Assembly: GCA_017476575.1 (NCBI GenBank)
Contig: JAFUZO010000021.1
Span: forward strand, 1 to 36,663
Direction of reading: 5' to 3'
DNA: 36,663 bases
Source: Bacteroidales bacterium
GTDB taxonomy: Bacteria > Bacteroidota > Bacteroidia > Bacteroidales > UBA932
Made by a program: the position numbers and the translations under genes. Of this stretch, positions 16,048 through 24,547 are shown in pieces (within the stretch, counting starts at the first letter, position 1; each line of letters begins with the position of its first letter). Below the pieces are notes generated by a model. The model ran no database searches. It had not been told where the DNA came from and worked only from the letters and a program-made list of their open reading frames with translations.

Positions 16048-17040
16048 ATGAAGCGTCTCGTGGCACATTGTCTCCTTGTCCTGCTGCTGGTTTCCTGTGG
16101 CGGGAAGGAGCCCGGCTTACGGAAAGCGGCCGCACTGGTGGAGGAGCATCCGGACAGTGCCCTGTATGTGCTGGACGGGGTTTCCCGGTCGGCCCTCGCT
16201 TCCGGCCGGGAGCAGGCCGAGTACGATTATCTTTCAGCGTATGCCTTCTACCGCAACTATTACTTCTTGGATGATGCGTCTGAAGCAGCGTTGGAACGGG
16301 CCTGCCTGTATTTCGAGGGGCATGGCCCGGCGGTCGAGCGGATGCGGGCCTGGGAGCTGATGGGAACGGTGCAGACCGCGACGAACCGCTACGGCAGCGG
16401 CCTCGTCTCGTTCCGCAAGGCGGAGGCTGTGGCCCTGAGCATCGAGCGGGCCCGGGTACGGACCGGCATGTCCGCCCTTCTCCTGGTTGCTGTGCTGGCG
16501 ACCCTCGTCCTCTATTTCTGGGCCCGGCGGAACCAGACGCAGCGCCTCCTGCTGGAGACCCGGACCGAGAACGAGCGCATGATGTCCATTGCCGAAGACC
16601 TCCGCTCGAAGGTCGCGGCTCTCGGCGCCCGCTCCGCCGACAAGAAACCGGTCCCGGGCCTCGACATGCTCGACCGCCTCTGTGAACAGTACTATGTTTT
16701 CGAAGGCACCTCCAATCTCCAGCCCCGGATCCTCGGTGAGGTCAGATCCATCGTTGAAGGCTTGCGGAGCGATCCTAAGGTCCAGCGCAACCTGGAGCTG
16801 TCGCTGAACGCCTCTTCGGACGACGTGATGAAACGCCTGCGAACAGCTTTCCCACGCTGGAAAGACGAGGATTTCCTCCTTTACTGCTTTACGGCATCCG
16901 GTTTCTCCTCCACGACCATCTCCACCCTCCTGGAGAAGGACAAGCCCTACGTCTACAACCGCATCTACCGCCTCAAGGAGCGCATCAAGGCTTCCCCCTC
17001 GCCCGACCGCGACTTTTTCCTCGCCTGCCTGGAAAAGTAG
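16048..17040 (+). CDS. Membrane-anchored TPR/HTH regulator-like protein, shortened
   Basis: A 330-residue protein whose layout matches a Bacteroidetes family of membrane regulators (DUF6377-like). It has a lipoprotein-type signal (LLLVSC, Cys17), a TPR-like helical region at about 20-135, and a transmembrane helix at about 141-158 (MSALLLVAVLATLVLYFWAR). A charged coiled-coil segment at about 160-200 leads to a C-terminal HTH-like domain (DEDFLLYCFTASGFSSTTIS, then YVYNRIYRLKERI). Family members usually have several TPRs and are longer than 500 residues; here the sensor part is about 100 residues, so an internal deletion is plausible. Having both a lipobox and a transmembrane helix is odd but occurs in this family. 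Upstream is the serpin, downstream the TonB pair; the regulated genes are unknown. Confidence 0.7.
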   Translation: MKRLVAHCLLVLLLVSCGGKEPGLRKAAALVEEHPDSALYVLDGVSRSALASGREQAEYDYLSAYAFYRNYYFLDDASEAALERACLYFEGHGPAVERMRAWELMGTVQTATNRYGSGLVSFRKAEAVALSIERARVRTGMSALLLVAVLATLVLYFWARRNQTQRLLLETRTENERMMSIAEDLRSKVAALGARSADKKPVPGLDMLDRLCEQYYVFEGTSNLQPRILGEVRSIVEGLRSDPKVQRNLELSLNASSDDVMKRLRTAFPRWKDEDFLLYCFTASGFSSTTISTLLEKDKPYVYNRIYRLKERIKASPSPDRDFFLACLEK

Positions 17041-17181
17041 CACCTGGCAGCCAAGCCCCTGCCTTTCTGCGAGTTCCTGTATCAGGAGTGCCATTTTTGT
17101 TGCACCCCTGTACCTCTCATATCGCTCATTTCCTGTTGATTATGTGCCGGCTCTGTGCGAGAAGGCGGCAGCCGGCTGTCA

Positions 17182-17212
17182 TTGATTCCGCACCGCCGGA
17201 GCGTTACCTTTG
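17182..17212 (+). promoter_or_regulatory. Promoter of the first TonB gene
   Basis: TTG (17182-17184), 20 bases, then TACCTTTG (17205-17212), matching the Bacteroidetes -33/-7 arrangement. The ATG is 26 bases further. A GCCGGCT/AGCCGGC inverted repeat lies just upstream, at about 17147-17177. Confidence 0.65.
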
Positions 17213-17238
17213 CTTCCAGATCTTGAAATACGAGCGAC

Positions 17239-17931
17239 ATGGAAATCAAAAAAAGTATGCGTGCAAGCCTCGAGGACAAGAGGCTGCTGCTGGCCGAAGC
17301 GGGCCTGGTGGTCACCCTCGGCATGGTGTATTTAGCCTTCGAACGGAGGACGGCCCCGGTGTCGGCCACTCTGCTTACCGGCACCACCCTCGTCGTGGAC
17401 TGCGATGACATCCTCGCCCTTCCGATGGAGACTCCGCCACCCCCTCCTTCCGCCCCGGAACTCCCGCGGCTTTCGGACGAAATCGAAGTCGTCGAGGATG
17501 ACTTCCTGGTAGATGTCGACTTTGCCAACCTCACAGAAGAAGACGGTTCGATTGTTCCGGTGGGTGTCTATATTCCGCAGGAGGTGGTCGAAGAGGAGGA
17601 AACCTACGATGAACTGCCCTACGTCGTGGTGGAGCAGAAACCGACATTCCAGGGTGGCGAAGCCAATGCCTTTTCGAAATGGGTCAACTCGCACCTGGTC
17701 TACCCGGAGGTGGCCAAGGAAATCGGAGTGCAGGGGCGTGTCATCCTCCAGTTCACCGTCGATACCGACGGGCGCGTGATCAACGTGAAAGTCCTTCGGG
17801 GAGCCGACGAGACCCTGGACCGGGAGGCGGTCCGCGTCGTTTCCTCTTCCCCGAAGTGGGTCCCGGGTCGGCAGCACGACCGGGCCGTCCGGGTCTCTTA
17901 CACCTTCCCGGTGATTTTTCAGTTAAGGTGA
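17239..17931 (+). CDS. TonB-family energy transducer, copy 1
   Basis: A 230-residue TonB-type protein linking the inner-membrane proton-driven ExbBD motor to outer-membrane receptors. N-terminal motif MEIKKSMRASLEDKRLLLAE is followed by one transmembrane helix (about 18-35), a short proline run (ETPPPPPSAPELP) and an acidic linker rich in Glu/Asp. The TonB C-terminal domain spans about 130-230 (NSHLVYPEVAKEIGVQGRVI, ending YTFPVIFQL). It is a tandem duplicate of the gene at 18128: the C-terminal 100 residues are nearly identical and the N-terminal half has drifted. ExbB and ExbD are not in the window. Confidence 0.92.
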   Translation: MEIKKSMRASLEDKRLLLAEAGLVVTLGMVYLAFERRTAPVSATLLTGTTLVVDCDDILALPMETPPPPPSAPELPRLSDEIEVVEDDFLVDVDFANLTEEDGSIVPVGVYIPQEVVEEEETYDELPYVVVEQKPTFQGGEANAFSKWVNSHLVYPEVAKEIGVQGRVILQFTVDTDGRVINVKVLRGADETLDREAVRVVSSSPKWVPGRQHDRAVRVSYTFPVIFQLR

Positions 17932-18062
17932 ACGGCTGAAATCGGGTGGTCATCGACCGTTTTTCGCCCTCTTGCGAGAACGAAGGAAAGGTATTCTTGA
18001 GTAAACCGCTGAATATTAACACGTTAAAGAAACGCCTCTGCGAGAAACATTTTCTCTGGAAA

Positions 18063-18094
18063 TTTGGCGTCTTGATGGGAATTCCCGACCTTTG
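18063..18094 (+). promoter_or_regulatory. Probable promoter of the second TonB gene
   Basis: TTTG (18063-18066), 20 bases, then GACCTTTG (18087-18094), which differs from TAnnTTTG at its first base. The ATG follows after 33 bases. Confidence 0.45.
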
Positions 18095-18127
18095 TATCAG
18101 CGAAAAAACCATTAAAACACCCATACG

Positions 18128-18820
18128 ATGGAAGTAAAAAAAAGCGTAAAAGCCAGTTTGGAGAACAAGAAGCTCCTCTTCACGGAGATCGGCCTTGTGG
18201 TCGCGCTTCTTGCTGTCTACTTCGGCTTCAACTATTCCACCAAGGAGGGCCAGGTCGCTCTCCTGGAGGACACCACCCAGGTCAACATCGAGGAAGAGAT
18301 GGTCGCCATCCAGAATGAGCTCCCTCCACCCCCGCCTGAAGCGCCGTCCATCCCGGTCCTCTCTGACCAGATCGACATCGTCGACGATGATATCAAACTC
18401 GACGACGACATGTTCATGAACCTGGAAGATGACAATACCGGCGTCGAAATCATGGATTACAAGGAGGCCGAGGTTGTCGAGGAAGAGGTCGAGGAAGAAG
18501 CCATTCCGTTCCAGCTTGTGGAGCAGAAGCCCTCCTTCAACGGTGGCGATGCCAACGAGTTCTCGAAGTGGGTCAACTCCCGCCTGGTCTATCCGGAAAT
18601 CGCCAAGGAGAACGGTGTACAGGGCCGTGTGACCCTCCAGTTCACCGTCGAGGCCGACGGCCGTGTGACCAATGTGAAAGTCCTGCGCGGCGTCGACGAG
18701 TCTCTGGACAAGGAAGCTGTCCGCGTCGTCTCCAGTTCCCCGAAGTGGAAGCCGGGCAAGCAGCGCGACCGTGCCGTCAAGGTGACCTATACCTTCCCGG
18801 TGATCTTCCAACTCCGGTAG
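18128..18820 (+). CDS. TonB-family energy transducer, copy 2
   Basis: A 230-residue TonB-type protein of the same length as copy 1. It has MEVKKSVKASLENKKLLFTE, closer to the usual Bacteroidetes form, one transmembrane helix, a proline run (NELPPPPPEAPSIP) and a long acidic linker (VDDDIKLDDDMF, then EVVEEEVEEEAIPF). The TonB C-terminal domain includes NSRLVYPEIAKENGVQGRVT. The acidic linker differs most between the copies, so they may serve different receptors. The ThiL-like gene starts four bases past the stop, so the two are probably co-transcribed. Confidence 0.93.
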   Translation: MEVKKSVKASLENKKLLFTEIGLVVALLAVYFGFNYSTKEGQVALLEDTTQVNIEEEMVAIQNELPPPPPEAPSIPVLSDQIDIVDDDIKLDDDMFMNLEDDNTGVEIMDYKEAEVVEEEVEEEAIPFQLVEQKPSFNGGDANEFSKWVNSRLVYPEIAKENGVQGRVTLQFTVEADGRVTNVKVLRGVDESLDKEAVRVVSSSPKWKPGKQRDRAVKVTYTFPVIFQLR

Positions 18821-18824
18821 TCGG

Positions 18825-19829
18825 ATGGCGGAAAACTTCACCGACATCGGCAGAATCGAGGCGATAGACCAACTCTATCGCCTTTCTGCGTATCGTCCAG
18901 TCCCCGGCCTGTCCTATACCTCCGGGAAGGGAGGGAAGGTGCACACTGCCGCCCGAATGTACTTGGAGGGCCTCGACTTCAACCTCGTCTACTTTCCGCT
19001 CAAACATCTCGGCTACAAGTGCGTCGTCGGGGTGACGGGCGAACTTTACGCGGCTCTTGCCCGTCCGAAACTGCTGCATGTGCTCCTCGGCATCTCCGCC
19101 AAGTTGGATTTCGACGCAGTCAAGGACCTCTGGGCCGGGATCACCGTGGCGGCCAAGGAACACGGCTACACCGCCGTCCACCTTGACCTCCAGCCGTCCA
19201 ACAACGGCCTGTTCATCAGCCTTGCCGCCACAGGCGAGACTTCGCTCCTGACCGAAAAACGGCGGATGGCCGCAAAATCCAAGGACCTCATCTGCATCTC
19301 CGGTCCCCTTGGGGCGGCCTACCTCGGCATGCAAGTCCTGGAGAAGGGGCGGCGCGACTTCGAGAAGACTGGCACCCAGCCCGACTTGTCCGTCTGGCGG
19401 ATGCTCGTCGGCGACTACCTCCGTCCAACCCTCGACGCTTCTGTCGTCACGAGGCTGGAGGATATCGAAATCTACCCGGCCTACGGCTATTTCGTCACCC
19501 GGGGGCTTTCTGATGCCCTCAAACGCCTTACGCGGGACAGCGGGCTCGGCGCCAAGGTCTATGCCGACAAGATACCTTTCGAAGGCAATTCTTTCCAGCT
19601 CGGCAAGGAACTCGACATCGACCCGGTTTCCGCGGCCATGAACGGCGGAGACGATTTCCGCCTCCTCTATACCGTGCCCATCCTCCATCTGGAGAAATTC
19701 CGCCGGGACTTCCAGACCTTCGACATCATCGGGCACCTGGCCCAGCCGGAGGCTGGCACCGTCCTGGTGACGCCGGAAGGGGTCGAGTTCCCGGTCAAGG
19801 CCCAAGGTTGGCCGGAAAATGAAGGCTAA
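18825..19829 (+). CDS. ThiL-like protein lacking the catalytic motifs
   Basis: A 334-residue protein related to thiamine-monophosphate kinase (AIR-synthase fold). Still recognisable are EGLDFNLVYFPLKHLGYKCV (48-67), LICISGPLGAAYLGMQVLEK (155-174), AAMNGGDDFRLLYTVP (270-285) and the C-terminal KAQGW, which is common in Bacteroidetes ThiL. The active-site motifs are gone: GDDAAV is replaced near 30-40 by YTSGKGGKVH, the TTD before the EG motif by AARMY, GGDT near 120 by HLDLQPSNN, and ISDGLS near 225 by YFVTRGLSD. It is therefore unlikely to phosphorylate thiamine monophosphate as known ThiL enzymes do. A non-catalytic nucleotide-binding or scaffold role is possible. No frameshift is seen and the fold core is kept. 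Confidence 0.75.
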   Translation: MAENFTDIGRIEAIDQLYRLSAYRPVPGLSYTSGKGGKVHTAARMYLEGLDFNLVYFPLKHLGYKCVVGVTGELYAALARPKLLHVLLGISAKLDFDAVKDLWAGITVAAKEHGYTAVHLDLQPSNNGLFISLAATGETSLLTEKRRMAAKSKDLICISGPLGAAYLGMQVLEKGRRDFEKTGTQPDLSVWRMLVGDYLRPTLDASVVTRLEDIEIYPAYGYFVTRGLSDALKRLTRDSGLGAKVYADKIPFEGNSFQLGKELDIDPVSAAMNGGDDFRLLYTVPILHLEKFRRDFQTFDIIGHLAQPEAGTVLVTPEGVEFPVKAQGWPENEG

Positions 19830-19897
19830 CGGCACAGTTTTGGAAGAAGACAATTGTCTTTATGGACAGGAAATAAACATCAATACAAAATAATATC

Positions 19898-20545
19898 ATG
19901 AAAAAAGTCCTTTCTATCCTTGCTGTCGCGGCGACCATGACGGCCACGGTCAGCGCTCAGACTTCTCTCGGCAGCCTCCTCGGCGGCCTCACTTCCGGCT
20001 CCAGCACCTCTTCCACGCTCGGCAACATCGTCAGCGGTCTCGCCGGTACGGTCTATTCCGCCCCGGTCAGCCTGAACGGCACTTACACCTACGGCGGCAG
20101 CGCGGTCTCCGTCAGCAGCTCCGAGGGCAATGTTCTGACGAACCTCGCCGGTACCGCAGCCTCTTCCGCCGTCGAGTCCAAGGTTGACGAGCAGCTGGCC
20201 AAGTTCGGCATCACGCCGGGGGCCATGACCTTCACCTTCAACAACGAGGACAACACTTTCACGATGGACGCCCTCGGTGTCAGCATTCCGGGCACCTACA
20301 AGGTCGGAGACGGCGAGAAGACCGTGACCCTCACCTTCGGCAAGACCCTCAAGTACCTGTCCATGACCGGCAACCTCGAGTCCACCACGAATGGGGCCAA
20401 GATGGTCTTCCAGGCCAACAAGATGGTCTCTCTCCTGAAGAAGGTCCTCGCTGTGGCCGGGCAGAGCTCCAGCGGCATCGCCGCCATTTCCAGCCTCGCC
20501 GACGGCTACGACAACTACAAGGTCGGTTTCAAGCTCACGAAATAA
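19898..20545 (+). CDS. DUF4923 family exported protein
   Basis: A 215-residue protein with a cleavable signal peptide (MKKVLSILAVAATMTATVSA, then QTSLG). A Gly/Ser/Thr-rich segment of repeated LGxLLGGL / LGNIVSGLAG type covers about 20-55. The rest alternates strands, including GAMTFTFNNEDNTFTMDALG and GTYKVGDGEKTVTLTFGKTL, and fits the lipocalin-like DUF4923 family of Bacteroidales. Function is unknown. The start at 19898 follows a 68-base gap after the ThiL-like gene; no clear promoter was seen there. A terminator follows. Confidence 0.85.
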   Translation: MKKVLSILAVAATMTATVSAQTSLGSLLGGLTSGSSTSSTLGNIVSGLAGTVYSAPVSLNGTYTYGGSAVSVSSSEGNVLTNLAGTAASSAVESKVDEQLAKFGITPGAMTFTFNNEDNTFTMDALGVSIPGTYKVGDGEKTVTLTFGKTLKYLSMTGNLESTTNGAKMVFQANKMVSLLKKVLAVAGQSSSGIAAISSLADGYDNYKVGFKLTK

Positions 20546-20569
20546 GCGCATTCCGCGCCCGACACGCTT

Positions 20570-20606
20570 AACGCCCGGCACAACACACCGTGTCCGGGCG
20601 TTTTCA
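20570..20606 (+). terminator. Terminator after the DUF4923 gene
   Basis: AACGCCCGGCAC (20570-20581) pairs with GTGTCCGGGCGTT (20590-20602), with one bulge and an eight-base loop, followed by TTCAGG. The 3' side runs into GCGTTTTC, so a short T-tract is present. It ends the plus-strand cluster before convergent dnaE. Confidence 0.7.
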
Positions 20607-20717
20607 GGCTTGTAGCACCTCTTGTTCCCGTAGCGGAGTCGGCACTTCCGGGAGTACGAGGAAGTGGTCTCTCTCCGTTGAAAAAGCCAGATGGGGATCA
20701 AGACGGGACCGGTCCAG

Positions 20718-23700
20718 TTATTTCCGGAGGACTTCGTACTGGTCGACACCGATGTGGCGGAGGTCCTGGATAAAGTCGGAGGTGACGGCCACCTGGAACT
20801 TGCGGGACTTGAACTGGATGCGGTAGCGGGTCTGCGGGTCGTAGAGGAAGAGCTCGAGGGGGATGCCGCCCTTGTGCTTCCGAATGACCTTGACGAGGTT
20901 CTCCCGGAACTCCGACGACAGCATCGGCGTGTCGATGTTGAGGCTGAACCCGACGAGGATGCTGTCGGAGATGTTGCCGAGCAAGGTGACTTTCTTGAGC
21001 TTGAAGGCGTAGGGGGCGGTCTTGCCTTGGGCGCGCTCCTCGGCCTTCAGGGCCCATTTCTCACCGATCTCCCCTTCCAAGAACAGGGTCTCCTTCGGCT
21101 TCATGTACTGCATGAAGGATTCATGGTCCTTGCCGAAGAGGGTGAGTTCGTAGGAGCCGCTGTAATCTTCGATCATCGTCCGGGAATAGGGCTTGCCGGT
21201 CTTGGTGACGAGGGGCTTGTAGTCGGTGATGATGCCGGCGACATAGACCTTGGCCGTCTTGCGGGCGGTCTCGCATTCCGTGACGAGACCCGGGAGGTCG
21301 GCGAGCTGGCAGTTGGTGAAGTTGCGCATCTCGAAGTCGTACCGGGCCAGCGGATGGGAGGACAGATACATGCCCACCAGGTCCTTCTCCTTCTGGAGCA
21401 GTTCCATGACGTTCTCCTCGCCGGTCATCTCCGGGATTTCCGGGCGGGTCGGCTTCATCTCCTCCATATCGCCGAACAGCGAGGCCGCGGCGTCGACGGT
21501 GTCGTTGCGGTAGAGTTCGCCGTAACGGGTGATTTCATCGATGAACAGGTCGCCGGACTTGCCCGGGAGGAGGAATTGGGACCGCTTGTAGCCGAAACTG
21601 TCGAGGGCGCCGGCGAACAGAAGGGTCTCGAAGGCCTTGCGGTTGACGCTGCCGGACATCCGTTCGACGAAATCGTAGATGTCAGAGAAATAACCGTTTT
21701 CTTCGCGCTCCTTGATGATGGCTTCCACGATGTTGGCGCCGAAGCCCTTCATGCCGGACAGGGCGAAACGGATGTCGCCTTTCTTGTTGACCGTGAAGTG
21801 GGCGGCGCTTTCGTTGATATCCGGGCTCAGGACCTTGATGGAATGGGCCCGCGCATCGTCCATGATCTTCTTGATTTCTTCCATGCTCTTGGCGCAGGTG
21901 AGACAGGCGGCGAAGAATTCGGAGGTATGGTGGCACTTGAGCCATCCGGTCTGGTAGCTGACCCAGGCATAGCAGGTCGCATGGGACTTGTTGAAGGCGT
22001 ACTGGGCGAACTTCTCCCAGTCCTTCCAGATCTTGTCCAGCACCTTCTCCGGATGTCCGTTGGCGATACCGCCCGCCATGAACTTGTCCTTCAGCGAGTT
22101 CAGGATGTCAATCTGTTTCTTGCCCATCGCCTTGCGGAGCTTGTCGGCCTCGCCCTTGGTGAAATTTGCCAGCTTCTGTGACAGGAGCATCACCTGTTCC
22201 TGGTACACGGTGACGCCATAGGTGTCGTTGAGGTATTCCTCCATCTCGGGCAGGTCGTATTCGATAGGTTGCACGCCCAGTTTCCGGTCCACGAAGTCCG
22301 GGATATAATCCATCGGGCCCGGCCGGTAGAGGGCGTTCATGGCGATCAGGTCCTCGAAACGTTCCGGGTGGAGCTTCTGTAGCCAGGTCTTCATTCCCTC
22401 GGATTCGAACTGGAACACGCTCGTGGTGTCGCCGCGGCCGTAGAGTTCGTAGGTGGGCTTGTCGTCGATGGGGATGGCCTCGATGTCGATTTCCTCGCCG
22501 CTGCGCTCCTTGATGAGGTCCAGGCAGTTGTGGATGATGGAGAGGGTGATCAGGCCCAGGAAGTCCATCTTGAGCATGCCCACGTCCTCGATGTAGTGGC
22601 CGTCGTACTGGGAGGTGCGCACATCTTCCCCCGTTTCCTTGTCCTTGGAGAGGCAGATGGGCAGGTAGCCGGTCAGGTCGCCGCGACCGATGATGGTGGC
22701 GCAGGCATGGACGCCGACCTGCCGGATACTTCCCTCCAGCGCCTGGGCGTATTTCAAGACTTCCTTGTTGATTTCGGGGCCGTTGGCGAGCTCCTCCTTG
22801 AATTCCGGGACCAGCCGGTAGCAGTTGGCGAGCGTGATCTTCACATCTACGTCCTCCATGCCCCGCTGGAAGGTCTTGCCGTCGTGCTCCACCCTTTTAA
22901 ACCCCGGTTTCAGTTCGTCCAGTTTGGGATTGAAAGGATATTCTCGCTCCTTCTTCTCGCTCAGACGGTCGGGAACCATCTTGGTGAGTCGGTTGGACTC
23001 GTCGATGGAGACATGGCTGATGCGGGCGACATCCTTGATGGCGCTCTTCGCGGCCATGGTCCCGAACGTGATGACCCGGGAGACATGGTCGGCCCCGTAT
23101 TTGCCTTCCACGTATTCATGGGCCTTGGTAAGGTCTTCGAAGTCGACGTCGATATCCGGCATGCTGATCCGGTCCGGATTCAGGAAGCGCTCGAACAGGA
23201 GCTGGTAACGGATCGGGTCGAGGTTGGTGATGCGGAGGCAGTAGGCGACTACCGAACCGGCGGCGGACCCGCGGCCCGGGCCGACCATGCTGCCCATGGC
23301 GCGGGAAGCTGCGATATAGTCCTGGACGATCAGGAAATAGTCCGGAAAGCCCATGCGGGAGATGGTTTTGAGCTCGAAATCGATGCGCTCCTCCTGTTCA
23401 GGGGTCAGCGTCTCGCCGTACCGCTCATGGGCGCCCTTGTAGGTCAGGTGGCAGAGGAAGGCGACCGAGTGGCAGAACCCATCGCCGCGGTAGTTGCCCT
23501 TCTTGTCGCACCGCCCGGCATCGATGATGTCCTTGTAGCGCTCCATGTGGGCATCGATGTCCTGCATGAAGGCCGGGTCGATCTCGTAGACGGGGAGCAC
23601 CGGGTCGCGGTCGATGCTGTAGGTCTCGACCTTGTCCAGCACCTCCAGGGTGTTGGAGAGGGCTTCCGGATGGTCGGGGAAGAGTTCCCGCATCTCCTCC

Positions 23701-24458
23701 TCGGACTTGATGTACTCCTGCTGGGTGTAGCGGAGGCGGGAGGGGTCGTCGATGTAGGCGTTGGTGGTGAGGCAGATGAGCCGGTCGTGGACCGGGCCGT
23801 CCTCCTTGCGGATGAAGTGGGCGTCGTTGGTGGCGATGACCTTGACGCCGTGCTTTTCGGCCAGGCGGAAGATTTCATCGCAGTAGAAGCACTGGCGCTC
23901 GTAGAGGTTGTCGTTGTCTACGCCGGGAATCTCGGTCTTGTGCTTCATCACTTCCAGGTAATAGTCGTCACCGAAGACCCGCTTGTGCCATTCGATGGCC
24001 TTGTCGGCCGCAGCCTCGTCGTGTGCGAGGATGGCCCGCGGCACCTCGCCCGCGATGCAGGCCGAAGAGCAGATCAGCCCCTCATGGTAACGCTCGATGA
24101 CCTCGTGCGAGACCCGGGGACGGTAGTACATGCCCTCCACATGGCCCGTAGACACGATTTTCACGAGGTTCAGATAGCCTTGGTAGTTCTTGGCCAGGAG
24201 GATGAGGTGGTAGTAGCCCTTCTCCTTGATCCGGTGGTCGCCCTTGGACACGTAGATCTCGCAGCCGATGACCGGCTTGACCGTCGGATGCTTCGCCGCA
24301 TACTTGAAGAACTCCTTGACCCCGTACATGTTGCCGTGGTCCGTGATGGCGATCCCGGGCATCCCCAGTTCCTCGGCGCGGTTGAACAGGTCCCCGATGG
24401 CGGAAAGTCCATCGAGGATGGAATATTGCGTATGTACATGCAGGTGAACGAATGCCAT
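20718..24458 (-). CDS. dnaE: DNA polymerase III alpha subunit
   Basis: A 1246-residue replicative polymerase subunit. The N-terminal PHP domain starts FVHLHVHTQYSILDG and has ITDHGNMYGVKEFF. The polymerase part has GPGRGSAAGSVVAYCLRITN near residue 395, the catalytic PDIDVDFED near 436 and LKMDFLGL carrying the third aspartate. The fingers, tandem HhH and OB regions follow (the OB fold includes VYVAGIITDYKPLVTKTGKP). Length is normal for Bacteroidales and no intein is seen. A GGAGG sequence lies about 10 bases before the ATG, unusual in a phylum that rarely uses Shine-Dalgarno pairing. The C69 dipeptidase gene is upstream on the same strand, but dnaE has its own promoter box. Confidence 0.98.
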   Translation of the reverse strand: MAFVHLHVHTQYSILDGLSAIGDLFNRAEELGMPGIAITDHGNMYGVKEFFKYAAKHPTVKPVIGCEIYVSKGDHRIKEKGYYHLILLAKNYQGYLNLVKIVSTGHVEGMYYRPRVSHEVIERYHEGLICSSACIAGEVPRAILAHDEAAADKAIEWHKRVFGDDYYLEVMKHKTEIPGVDNDNLYERQCFYCDEIFRLAEKHGVKVIATNDAHFIRKEDGPVHDRLICLTTNAYIDDPSRLRYTQQEYIKSEEEMRELFPDHPEALSNTLEVLDKVETYSIDRDPVLPVYEIDPAFMQDIDAHMERYKDIIDAGRCDKKGNYRGDGFCHSVAFLCHLTYKGAHERYGETLTPEQEERIDFELKTISRMGFPDYFLIVQDYIAASRAMGSMVGPGRGSAAGSVVAYCLRITNLDPIRYQLLFERFLNPDRISMPDIDVDFEDLTKAHEYVEGKYGADHVSRVITFGTMAAKSAIKDVARISHVSIDESNRLTKMVPDRLSEKKEREYPFNPKLDELKPGFKRVEHDGKTFQRGMEDVDVKITLANCYRLVPEFKEELANGPEINKEVLKYAQALEGSIRQVGVHACATIIGRGDLTGYLPICLSKDKETGEDVRTSQYDGHYIEDVGMLKMDFLGLITLSIIHNCLDLIKERSGEEIDIEAIPIDDKPTYELYGRGDTTSVFQFESEGMKTWLQKLHPERFEDLIAMNALYRPGPMDYIPDFVDRKLGVQPIEYDLPEMEEYLNDTYGVTVYQEQVMLLSQKLANFTKGEADKLRKAMGKKQIDILNSLKDKFMAGGIANGHPEKVLDKIWKDWEKFAQYAFNKSHATCYAWVSYQTGWLKCHHTSEFFAACLTCAKSMEEIKKIMDDARAHSIKVLSPDINESAAHFTVNKKGDIRFALSGMKGFGANIVEAIIKEREENGYFSDIYDFVERMSGSVNRKAFETLLFAGALDSFGYKRSQFLLPGKSGDLFIDEITRYGELYRNDTVDAAASLFGDMEEMKPTRPEIPEMTGEENVMELLQKEKDLVGMYLSSHPLARYDFEMRNFTNCQLADLPGLVTECETARKTAKVYVAGIITDYKPLVTKTGKPYSRTMIEDYSGSYELTLFGKDHESFMQYMKPKETLFLEGEIGEKWALKAEERAQGKTAPYAFKLKKVTLLGNISDSILVGFSLNIDTPMLSSEFRENLVKVIRKHKGGIPLELFLYDPQTRYRIQFKSRKFQVAVTSDFIQDLRHIGVDQYEVLRK

Positions 24459-24484
24459 GGCGGTCCTCCGGTTTTAGTCGGAAA

Positions 24485-24518
24485 CAAAGATACGACTTCT
24501 TCCCGGAAATCCGGCAAA
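24485..24518 (-). promoter_or_regulatory. dnaE promoter
   Basis: On the minus strand, TATCTTTG (24492-24485) matches TAnnTTTG, with TTTG (24518-24515) 22 bases upstream, slightly wider than usual. The ATG is 26 bases downstream. Confidence 0.6.
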
Positions 24519-24547
24519 GAAGTTATCAACATGCGGACCGTCCGGCC

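Noticed and set aside
17945..17965. GGTC-ATC-GACC followed by T-run as a terminator after the first TonB gene
   Set aside because: A four-pair stem is too weak to call, though some termination there is possible.
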